15,118 nucleotides of DNA, taken from CAZSBB01 sp964605235 (lineage in GTDB: Bacteria; Planctomycetota; Phycisphaerae; Phycisphaerales; Phycisphaeraceae). Every line of letters begins with the position of its first letter. The stretch's first letter is position 1. The notes under the pieces are model-generated. The model searched no databases and had not been told where the DNA came from. It worked only from the letters and a program-made list of their open reading frames with translations. The position numbers were made by a program, and so were the translations under genes. This document shows positions 7,757-13,813 of the stretch, piece after piece. The DNA lies in the NCBI GenBank assembly GCA_964605235.1, contig CAZSBB010000066.1, positions 1 to 15,118 of the forward strand, given 5' to 3'.

Positions 7757-8055
7757 GGCAGGCTCATTTCATGAAGTCAACCGGGCAGAAAAATACGCTT
7801 ACCCCGCAGTTGCGCGGGCGGTGCTGCTGCAATCCTCGGCGCAATGCCAGAGCCGCTGAACCGGAAACGCCCGGCACGGTCGGCAAAGTGATGCAGCGCA
7901 GCGAAGCTAAGGTCTGGTTAAGCCGGGCAATTCGCCGGTGCGCCCATACCGCCAAACGCCATGCCCGATAACCCGATCTGCCCGTAAAAATCCGTCGGGA
8001 CTGGCGTGCGCCCGCGCCATATCGCAGGCTTGAGTTGGTCTGTGGGAATGGTGCA
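7757..8055. other. Intergenic region between divergent small genes
   Basis: This 299-base gap separates two small genes transcribed away from each other and should carry both promoters. I found no convincing -35/-10 pair. Open frames through it on the minus strand are rich in Arg, Cys and Ser, lack protein-like periodicity and overlap the 8056 gene antisense; I do not call them. Confidence 0.35.
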
Positions 8056-8364
8056 ATGAACAGTGGTTCCATCAATGGGATGGTAGGCCTGCGGGGCGCG
8101 GGTTTCCTGCGCCCCACCTCGCCGGTGCAGCGCGCCGCGGCGCTGGGCGCAGCCATGCAGCGCACCACGCCGGTGCAAAGCGCCAAAGCCGAACGCAACA
8201 GCCAGCCTTCCAGTTGGCTGCGGCTGGTCAAAACGGAACTGGTCACCAAACATTCCCTCGAAAGCCTGTTGGCGCAGCGCCAGGCATCCACGGACCTGAC
8301 CATGCCCGCCACGGCGCTCGCGCGCCTGCTGGGGCGCGGGAGGCTGGTCGATGCCCGGGCGTGA
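8056..8364 (+). CDS. Small hypothetical protein (102 aa)
   Basis: This is a 102-residue protein of unknown function. The first 50 residues are Ala/Ser/Thr-rich and probably flexible (MNSGSINGMVGLRGAGFLRP). The second half, from about residue 50 (SSWLRLVKTELVTKHSLES), looks like two or three short helices and ends basic. There is no signal peptide or membrane span. I start it at the ATG at 8056 rather than the in-frame ATG at 8035, because GGGAAT lies shortly upstream and the extra residues look non-coding. The HD-GYP gene follows on the same strand after 179 bases, so co-transcription is possible but unproven. Confidence 0.45.
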   Translation: MNSGSINGMVGLRGAGFLRPTSPVQRAAALGAAMQRTTPVQSAKAERNSQPSSWLRLVKTELVTKHSLESLLAQRQASTDLTMPATALARLLGRGRLVDARA

Positions 8365-8543
8365 ACCCCCGCTTTTCAGGCCATATGAGCGGCGTTTCCG
8401 CATAAAATCACCGCACAACATTCCTGGGCCGCGCGTCCTGAATCAAGTGCGCCGGGCATCTTGTCGATGCTGAGGAGCGTGGGGGACACCGGCCACGCCG
8501 CCCGCCGCCAGAGGTGTCAGGTCCGACCAGGAGTGAATGGAGC

Positions 8544-9749
8544 ATGCTGCGTCTGGACCTTGGAAACGCTCGTGCGGGAATGCGTCTGGCGCTGCCGGTG
8601 CGACAACCGCGCGCGCCACAACAGATTCTGTTGCGCGCCAATTATGAGCTGACGCAAAGCACCATCGCCCGTCTGCCGGAGATGGGCGTGCGCAGCATCT
8701 GGGTGCAATACCCGGGGATGGCGTTCGTCGAAAAATTCCTGCCCACCGAAGTGCTCGAAAGCCAGGGCGAGGTGGTGCAGGAGATCGGCGCCTGCTTCGA
8801 AGCCGCCCAGAAACAAGCGACCGCCAAGCTCAATTACAACAGCTACACCAGCGCCATCAGCAAGCTGGTCAACAGCCTGGTCAGCAATCCGCAGGCGGCG
8901 ATGTACCTGCAGGACCTCATCGGCGCGGGGGCCGACGGCCTGATGCGCCACAGCGCCAACGTCGCCTACCTGAGCCTGCTGATGGGCCTCAAGCTCGAAG
9001 GCTACATCGTCAAGCAACGCAAGCACATCAACCCCGCCCAGGCCAAGGAAATGACCAGCCTCGGCGTCGGCGCCATGCTCCATGACCTGGGCGTCACCCT
9101 GCTGCCCGAGGACGCACGCAGCCGCTTCGCCCAGGGCGGCGACGAAACCGACCCCACCTTCCAGGAACACACCACCCTCGGCTACAACCTGGTGCGCGGC
9201 AACATCGAGCCCAGTGCCGCCACTATCGTCCTCAATCACCACCAGCGCCACGACGGCTCCGGGTACGCCGGCGGCGCCACCCCCGCTCTGTCGGGCGAAC
9301 GCATCCACGTCTTCGCCCGCATCGTCGCGCTGGCGGATCACTTCGACCATCTGCATTTCCCGCCCGGCAAACCACCTGCCCCCATGGTCCGCGTGCTGCG
9401 GCAACTGCTTGAGCCCGATGTGCTCGCACAGTTCGACCCGCGGGTCATGCGGGCGCTCTTCACCGTCACTCCCCCCTACCCGCCCGGCGCGGTGCTGCGA
9501 TTGAGCGACGGCCGCTGGGCCAGTGCGATGGATCACAATGTCGATGACCCCTGCCGCCCGGTGGTGCAGCTCATCGGCGACCCCAGCCTGCCGCCGCCCG
9601 CCCAGGAGTCGGAGGAACCCCCGCTGGACCTCAGCGCGGACCACTGCAACCTGCTGGTGACGCAATGTGACGGGGTGAACGTGTCAGATTTCAATTTTGA
9701 ACCCCCGCCCTTCCTCCACGACGAAGCTTTAGCGCTAAACTGGTGCTGA
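8544..9749 (+). CDS. HD-GYP domain protein, predicted cyclic-di-GMP phosphodiesterase (variant motif)
   Basis: This 401-residue protein belongs to the HD-GYP family, which hydrolyses cyclic di-GMP. The ATG at 8544 is preceded by AGGAG at 8529-8533. Residues 1-62 form the small N-terminal module often seen before HD-GYP domains (LGNARAGMRLALPV, then RLPEMGVRSIWV), with a helical linker to about 130. The HD-GYP core shows His136, the His180-Asp181 pair in MLHDLG, His209, His232-His233 and DGSGYA (237-242), and Asp265 in ALADHFD, so the metal ligands appear complete. Two signature positions differ: GYP is GYA, and the Lys after HDxG is Val. It therefore binds metal plausibly but may be catalytically altered or act as a sensor. 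The tail after about 345 is acidic and unassigned. It is probably cytoplasmic. Confidence 0.85.
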   Translation: MLRLDLGNARAGMRLALPVRQPRAPQQILLRANYELTQSTIARLPEMGVRSIWVQYPGMAFVEKFLPTEVLESQGEVVQEIGACFEAAQKQATAKLNYNSYTSAISKLVNSLVSNPQAAMYLQDLIGAGADGLMRHSANVAYLSLLMGLKLEGYIVKQRKHINPAQAKEMTSLGVGAMLHDLGVTLLPEDARSRFAQGGDETDPTFQEHTTLGYNLVRGNIEPSAATIVLNHHQRHDGSGYAGGATPALSGERIHVFARIVALADHFDHLHFPPGKPPAPMVRVLRQLLEPDVLAQFDPRVMRALFTVTPPYPPGAVLRLSDGRWASAMDHNVDDPCRPVVQLIGDPSLPPPAQESEEPPLDLSADHCNLLVTQCDGVNVSDFNFEPPPFLHDEALALNWC

Positions 9750-9792
9750 ACGCCTGATCCCGCCAACCCCGGCTGGCCGATGACAATGTGGA

Positions 9793-9834
9793 CAACGTGG
9801 TGCACTTCACACGTTGCCCTGCTTAGGCTACAAT
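9793..9834 (+). promoter_or_regulatory. Sigma70-like promoter with overlapping dyad upstream of the CoA-transferase gene
   Basis: TTCACA (9806-9811) and TACAAT (9829-9834) are separated by exactly 17 bases and each differs from the sigma70 consensus at one position. A perfect 7-bp inverted repeat, CAACGTG (9793-9799) and CACGTTG (9810-9816) with a 10-base centre, overlaps the -35 box, the placement expected for a repressor or activator site. The coding start follows at 9857 with AAGGAG at 9844-9849. The regulator is unknown. Confidence 0.6.
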
Positions 9835-9856
9835 AACAGGACTAAGGAGTCCTTTT

Positions 9857-11788
9857 ATGACCATCTCTTCTGCTGTACCGTCTCCCGCTCAACCGGCGTG
9901 GATTGCACGCTATGCCCGGAAGATCACCACCGCCGCCGCGGCGATGTCGCGGATTGAGCGTGGCCGGCGGCTGTTCATCGGCTCCGGTTGCGCCAAGCCC
10001 GCCACCCTGGTCGATGCTTTGGCGGACCATGCCGGGCATCTGGCGGACAACCCGGTGATTCACATCCTGACCCTGGGCACCGCGCCTTACGTCGACCCCC
10101 GCTACACCGAATCCTTCCGCCACAATGCGTTTTTCGTCGGCCCCAATGTGCGGGCGGCGATCTCCGAAGGCCGCGCCGACTACACCCCCATTTTCCTCTC
10201 GGAAATCCCCAACCTGTTCCGCTCCGGCAAGCTGCCCATCGACGTGGCGCTCATCAGCGTCAGCCCCCCCGATGAGCATGGCTTCTGCAGCTACGGCGTA
10301 TCCGTGGACGTCGTCAAGTCCGCCACCGAGTCGGCGCGCATCGTCGTGGCGGAAGTCAATGAACGCATGCCCCGCGCCCTGGGCGACAGCTTCATCCATG
10401 TCAATCAGATCAACGCCCTGGTCCCCGCCAACTACCCCCTGCCCGAACTCAAGCACGACGCCCCCGACCACATCGCCCGCCGCATCGGCGAACACATTGC
10501 CGACCTGATCGAAGACGGCTCGACCATGCAGATGGGCATCGGCTCCATCCCCGACGCCCTGCTGGCGTTCCTCAAGGACAAGAAGGACCTGGGCATCCAC
10601 ACCGAGATGTTCTCCGAAGGCGTCATCGAGCTGGTCGAAAAAGGCGTCATCAACGGCCGGCGCAAAACCATGCACCCCGGCAAAATCGTCGCCAGCTTCA
10701 TCATGGGCTCCCAACGACTTTACGACTTCGTTGACAACAACCCCATGATCGAGTTCCGGCCCACCGAGTACACCAACGACCCCTTCCTCGTCGCCCAGAA
10801 CGACAGAATGGTCGCCATCAACTCCGCCCTCCAGGTCGACCTCACCGGCCAGGTCTGCGCCGACTCCCTGGGCACCTACTTCTACAGCGGCATCGGCGGC
10901 CAGGTCGACTTCATCCGCGGCGCTTCGCGCTCCCGCGGCGGCAAACCCATCATCGCCCTGCCCTCCACCGCCCGCGATGGCAAAGTCTCCCGCATCAGCA
11001 CCATCCTCACCCCCGGCGCCGGCGTCGTCACCAGCCGCGGCGACGTGCATTACGTCGTCACCGAATGGGGCGCTGCCGATCTGCACGGCAAATGCATCCG
11101 CGACCGCGCTTTGGCGCTCATCCACATCGCCCATCCCGACTTCCGGGAAGAACTCATGCGCGACGCCCACGAACGTCACTGGGTCTCCAGCACCCAGACC
11201 GCCGTGCTCAAAGCCGGCTCCGAAGACCTCGAAGACTATGTCTCCAAGTACAAGCTGCCCGATGGCCACAGCGTCGACGTGCGCCCCATCCATCCCACCG
11301 ACCAGGAGCTGGAGCGCGAGATGTTCTACGCCTTCAGCGAACAGACCGTCTACCACCGCTTCTTCGCCCCGCTCAAACGCATCGGCCAGGAACGCATCGA
11401 ACAGTTCACCTGCATCGACTACTCCACCCAGATGGCGCTGGTCGCCATTCAGCACGAAGGCGCGGCCGACCACATGCTCGGCGTCGGACGCTATGTGCTT
11501 AATCCCGCGACCAACACCGCCGAGGTCGCCTTTGCCGTGCGCGACGGCTACCACCGCATGGGCCTGGGCCGCTACCTCTTTGACCAACTCAAGGAAATTG
11601 CCCGGCAACGTGGCATCAAAACCATCCTCGCCGCCGTCCTCCCGGACAATGGCCCGATGCTCCAACTCTTCCACCAATGCGCCACCGGCCCGGTCTCCAG
11701 CCGCCTCGAAGATGGCGTCTATGTGCTGACCTTTGACCTGCAAACCTCCGACGCCACCGCTGCGGAAACGGAACTGACCACCGCCTGA
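9857..11788 (+). CDS. Acetyl-CoA hydrolase/transferase fused to a GNAT acetyltransferase domain
   Basis: This is a 643-residue two-domain protein. Residues 1 to about 450 are a class I CoA-transferase of the acetyl-CoA hydrolase / 4-hydroxybutyrate CoA-transferase family. They show IGSGCAKP (41-48), SPPDEHGFCSYG (136-147), MGIGSIPDALL (226-236), the block IHTEMFSEG with the likely catalytic Glu250, and SGIGGQVDFIRGA (344-356). Residues from about 472 form a GNAT domain, with an acetyl-CoA-binding loop DGYHRMGLGRYLF (563-575) in which His replaces the usual Gln or Arg. The enzyme should move CoA between short-chain acids or hydrolyse the thioester; the GNAT part may acetylate a protein or small molecule, or sense acetyl-CoA. 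It has its own promoter and a strong ribosome binding site. The substrate is not readable from the sequence. Confidence 0.88.
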   Translation: MTISSAVPSPAQPAWIARYARKITTAAAAMSRIERGRRLFIGSGCAKPATLVDALADHAGHLADNPVIHILTLGTAPYVDPRYTESFRHNAFFVGPNVRAAISEGRADYTPIFLSEIPNLFRSGKLPIDVALISVSPPDEHGFCSYGVSVDVVKSATESARIVVAEVNERMPRALGDSFIHVNQINALVPANYPLPELKHDAPDHIARRIGEHIADLIEDGSTMQMGIGSIPDALLAFLKDKKDLGIHTEMFSEGVIELVEKGVINGRRKTMHPGKIVASFIMGSQRLYDFVDNNPMIEFRPTEYTNDPFLVAQNDRMVAINSALQVDLTGQVCADSLGTYFYSGIGGQVDFIRGASRSRGGKPIIALPSTARDGKVSRISTILTPGAGVVTSRGDVHYVVTEWGAADLHGKCIRDRALALIHIAHPDFREELMRDAHERHWVSSTQTAVLKAGSEDLEDYVSKYKLPDGHSVDVRPIHPTDQELEREMFYAFSEQTVYHRFFAPLKRIGQERIEQFTCIDYSTQMALVAIQHEGAADHMLGVGRYVLNPATNTAEVAFAVRDGYHRMGLGRYLFDQLKEIARQRGIKTILAAVLPDNGPMLQLFHQCATGPVSSRLEDGVYVLTFDLQTSDATAAETELTTA

Positions 11789-11824
11789 GCTGCGAATCAA
11801 CGCCCTCGAAAACCCAACCCTGAA

Positions 11825-11852
11825 CCCCCAGCCCCCGGCCCCCGGCCCCCGG
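11825..11852. repeat. Four 7-bp C-rich tandem repeats (G-quadruplex motif on the minus strand)
   Basis: Four heptamers, CCCCCAG then three CCCCCGG, lie head to tail 36 bases after the stop of the CoA-transferase gene. The minus strand therefore reads four runs of five G separated by two-base spacers, a textbook G-quadruplex motif. The last heptamer forms part of the outer arm of the palindrome at 11846-11926. Confidence 0.7.
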
Positions 11853-11926
11853 ATTTGTTCCACTCACGCGCGGCTTTCACGCTTCTCCACCACCAAAGCC
11901 GCGGATGAGCAGAGCGAATCCGGGGG
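11846..11926. repeat. 81-bp nested palindrome downstream of the CoA-transferase gene
   Basis: The outer arms CCCCCGGATT (11846-11855) and AATCCGGGGG (11917-11926) are perfect 10-bp complements. The inner arms CGCGGCTTT (11869-11877) and AAAGCCGCG (11895-11903) are perfect 9-bp complements with a 17-base loop. The transcript could fold into a long interrupted stem that may help end transcription of the upstream gene, although no T-run follows. It may equally be a mobile-type intergenic repeat, as it shares ACTCACGCGCGG with the copies near 730 and 7490. Confidence 0.65.
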
Positions 11927-11942
11927 TAAAGGGCCAACTTCG

Positions 11943-12021
11943 GAAGCACTACCGAGGGAAGCTCCAAGGTGAACTTCCGGGGGAACTACCGGGGAGAACT
12001 TCCGGGGAGAACTTCCGGGGG
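11943..12021. repeat. 13-bp degenerate tandem repeat upstream of the HAD gene
   Basis: About six head-to-tail units are present. The last four (from 11971, 11983, 11996 and 12009) are close to GAACTTCCGGGGA with lengths of 12 or 13 bases; two more degenerate units precede them (11943-11957, 11958-11970). The array ends 43 bases before the HAD phosphatase start. Because the unit length is not a multiple of three, it does not encode a simple peptide repeat in one frame. Confidence 0.75.
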
Positions 12022-12064
12022 GGCTCACGTCGCGCTCACCACCCCGCAGTATCATCGCTCACGT

Positions 12065-12832
12065 ATGACGCCCTACCTGCTGCTCTTCGACATCGACGGC
12101 ACGCTGCTCCGCTGCGGCGGATGCGGCATGCGCGCCATGCGCACCGTCGCCACCCAGCTCTATGGCGACCACTTCCGCTGGGACGGCATCGAACCCGGCG
12201 GGCACCTCGACCCGCTCATCTACGCCGAAGCCGCCGCCCTCAATGATCTGCCGCATTCGGACACCGAGCACGAACGCTTTCGCGGGGCCTACCTGGACGA
12301 ACTGGCGCGCAAGCTGGAACTCAACCGCGCGGGCGTGCGCGTCCTGCCGGGCGTACGCGCCTTGCTCGACCAGTTGCATCACCGCGCCCAGACCGCCGGC
12401 GACGTCATGCTCGGACTGGTCACCGGCAACTACACCCGGGCGGCAGCGCTGAAACTCGCGACCATCGGCGTCGAATGGGACTGGTTCCGCATCACCGCCT
12501 GTGGCGACGAAGGCCCCGACCGCCCCGCCCTGGTGGAACTCGCCCTGCAACGCTTCGCCACCCTCTGCGGCCATCCGGCCGACCCGGGGCGCACGCTGGT
12601 CATCGGCGACACCGAACGCGACGTCCACTGCGCCCACGCCCATCACTGCCGCGCCTTCGCCGTCGCCACCGGCTGGGTCTCCGCCCCCGCCCTGCGCCAA
12701 GCCGGCGCGGATTACGTGGTCGACGATCTCGCCGACCCCACCCCCCTGCTGCGGCTGCTGGACCAAAGCCAGCCCTGCTCCCACCACCAGCGCGATGCCG
12801 GCCTAACCACAGATGAAGCAGCCGAGAGATAA
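12065..12832 (+). CDS. HAD-superfamily hydrolase (phosphoglycolate phosphatase-like)
   Basis: This 255-residue protein is a haloacid dehalogenase-type phosphatase that should hydrolyse a phosphate monoester through an aspartyl-phosphate. Motif I is FDIDGTLL with Asp9 and Asp11, motif II is LVTGN with Thr120, the motif III Lys is probably Lys130 (AAALKLATIG), and motif IV is VIGDTERDV with Asp182 and Asp186. A helical cap lies between residues 16 and about 90. I start it at the ATG at 12065 because motif I then sits near the N-terminus as usual; the open frame upstream runs through the 13-bp tandem repeat. No clear Shine-Dalgarno is visible. The last ten codons run into CTAACCACAGATGAAGC, which resembles a dispersed repeat, so the C-terminus may be repeat-derived. 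The substrate is unknown. Confidence 0.85.
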   Translation: MTPYLLLFDIDGTLLRCGGCGMRAMRTVATQLYGDHFRWDGIEPGGHLDPLIYAEAAALNDLPHSDTEHERFRGAYLDELARKLELNRAGVRVLPGVRALLDQLHHRAQTAGDVMLGLVTGNYTRAAALKLATIGVEWDWFRITACGDEGPDRPALVELALQRFATLCGHPADPGRTLVIGDTERDVHCAHAHHCRAFAVATGWVSAPALRQAGADYVVDDLADPTPLLRLLDQSQPCSHHQRDAGLTTDEAAER

Positions 12833-12859
12833 AGTCCGGGATCGCCATCGGCAAATGAG

Positions 12860-13147
12860 CTAAGCCCCGGAGCAGCGCTGTGAATCCGCGGGTACATCAC
12901 CGCCGGTCAGCACCACGGCGGTCAGACGCCCGGCATTGTCATATTCATACTGCGTGGTGCGGCCCCGTTGATCGGTGGCGCTGGTTCGCCGCCCCAGTGT
13001 GTCATAGGTCTGGCGGGTGGTGGAGCCGTCGGCGTAGGTGGTCTGCGTGAGCCGCCCCAGCACATCGTAGGTGAAGGAGGTCGCGCGGCCCAGCGCGTCG
13101 CGGGTGAGCGTCTGACGACCCAAAGCGTCGTTAGCACGGGTCAGATT
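12860..13147 (-). pseudogene. Rhs / YD-repeat core fragment without a start
   Basis: The translation shows several consecutive YD repeats: ANDALGRQTLTRDALGR, FTYDVLGRLTQTTYADG, QTYDTLGRRTSATDQRG and YEYDNAGRLTAVVL. These are the shell-forming repeats of Rhs and teneurin-like proteins, which are normally well over 1,000 residues. Only about 95 codons remain. The frame begins immediately after the TAA of the membrane protein gene, in the same frame, with no ATG; the first possible start is a TTG at 13123. It ends soon after the repeats in an unrelated tail (DVPADSQRCSGA). There is neither the hyperconserved end motif nor a toxin domain. I read it as a displaced core fragment of the kind left at rearranging Rhs loci. 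Confidence 0.75.
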
Positions 13148-13597
13148 TTATTTGACTCGTCCCGCTTTCATCTTCTTTTTTTGATCCATAACCCACGCCC
13201 CCAGAAGATACATCCCCCCGAGCACAATCGATGCAATACAATACACCTCAACACTCCACATGCTGATGTATATTGAATAAGATACCGGTATATACGCCCC
13301 CGTTCCACCCAGATAGTATCCACCAGCATCTTTCCCGCCATATATTGCACTTCCACCCACCCAGGCGGCAATGGATGGCTTATATATTGTTAACAAACCA
13401 AACCCGAATAACATATTAACAGTGATAATTAGAGACAAATTTTCCCAACGGCTTGACTTAACTTCCTGCCTCCATATCGATTTTACTATTATCCAGGCCG
13501 CCCAAAAAAATAGTCCCCCCATACACGATATCATTGAAAGCAATATTTTCCCGGTTATCATAATTATTACATCCGTGATACATATGATATAACCCAC
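13148..13597 (-). CDS. Small membrane protein, candidate orphan Rhs immunity protein
   Basis: This encodes up to 149 residues with about three hydrophobic spans (roughly 13-39, 54-72, 115-137), a basic loop between the first two (KSIWRQEVKSSRW) and a basic end (DQKKKMKAGRVK). I recognise no family. The start is uncertain: a GTG at 13597, or the ATG at 13561, which has GGATG a few bases upstream and removes 12 residues. The gene is visibly AT-richer than its neighbours, as toxin/immunity cassettes often are. Its stop is followed in frame by an Rhs core fragment, the arrangement in which immunity genes lie just before a displaced core. An immunity role is inferred from this position; no toxin is left upstream. 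A 51-codon frame in another register, from the ATG near 13611 to 13458, is an alternative for the first part. Confidence 0.55.
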   Translation of the reverse strand: MGYIICITDVIIMITGKILLSMISCMGGLFFWAAWIIVKSIWRQEVKSSRWENLSLIITVNMLFGFGLLTIYKPSIAAWVGGSAIYGGKDAGGYYLGGTGAYIPVSYSIYISMWSVEVYCIASIVLGGMYLLGAWVMDQKKKMKAGRVK

Positions 13598-13639
13598 CTA
13601 AGTATTTCATCATAATTTGATGTTGTGTATGCCGACAGG

Positions 13640-13699
13640 GGGAAGAAAAGGGGTCACCTTTCATTATCGGGGAAGAAAAGGGGTCACCTTTCATTATCG
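13640..13699. repeat. Perfect 30-bp tandem duplication of a RAYT-tail repeat
   Basis: Two identical 30-base units (13640-13669 and 13670-13699) each contain AAAAGGGGTCACCTTTCATT followed by ATCG. The same core occurs in the same orientation at 14903-14925, where it spans the stop codon of the RAYT transposase gene (minus strand: GTCGATAATGAAAGGTGA). The match to that gene end continues to 13702 (ACG). These copies therefore look derived from the 3' terminus of the transposase gene. Confidence 0.8.
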
Positions 13700-13714
13700 A
13701 CGGGCGAAGATAAG

Positions 13715-13757
13715 GTGTCTGGATGAATTTTGATCGATTGAATATTCATTCTGACAC
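13715..13757. repeat. Long imperfect hairpin, RAYT-associated repeat or terminator
   Basis: GTGTCTGGATGAATTTT (13715-13731) pairs with AATATTCATTCTGACAC (13741-13757) in a 17-bp stem with two mismatches and one G-T pair, closed by a 9-base loop containing ATCGAT. On the plus strand it is followed by TTTTTCTTT, which looks like an intrinsic terminator, yet no plus-strand gene ends just upstream. It lies 57 bases past the stop of the minus-strand 332-aa gene. I recall related GTGTCAGGATGAAT elements near RAYT genes, so I favour a dispersed hairpin repeat that may also end transcription. Confidence 0.6.
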
Positions 13758-13813
13758 TTTTTCTTTGCCATCACTAAATCCTGTTTACACGTAATCTGGC
13801 TCTCCATACCTGC

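Noticed and set aside
7962..7972. CCCGATAACCC resembling a flagellar sigma28 -10 (GCCGATAA)
   Set aside because: No TAAA element at the proper spacing upstream.
7764..8421. Minus-strand frames of 182 and 167 codons opposite the 102-aa gene
   Set aside because: Arg/Cys/Ala-rich without protein-like pattern; the plus-strand frame has better composition, though all small calls here are uncertain.
9842..11863. 673-codon minus-strand open frame opposite the CoA-transferase gene
   Set aside because: The plus-strand frame has unmistakable family motifs, promoter and Shine-Dalgarno; the antisense frame is Gly/Val/Asp-rich shadow and runs through the G-rich heptamers.
1139..13159. 13-base match CGAGTCAAATAAA (1139-1151) to the complement at 13147-13159
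   Set aside because: A match of this length is expected a few times by chance in 15 kb compared with itself on both strands.
13458..13694. Start of a 78-codon frame reading MKGDPFSSP twice
   Set aside because: The repeated peptide is just translation of the RAYT-tail tandem repeat; only the part after about 13611 is worth considering.
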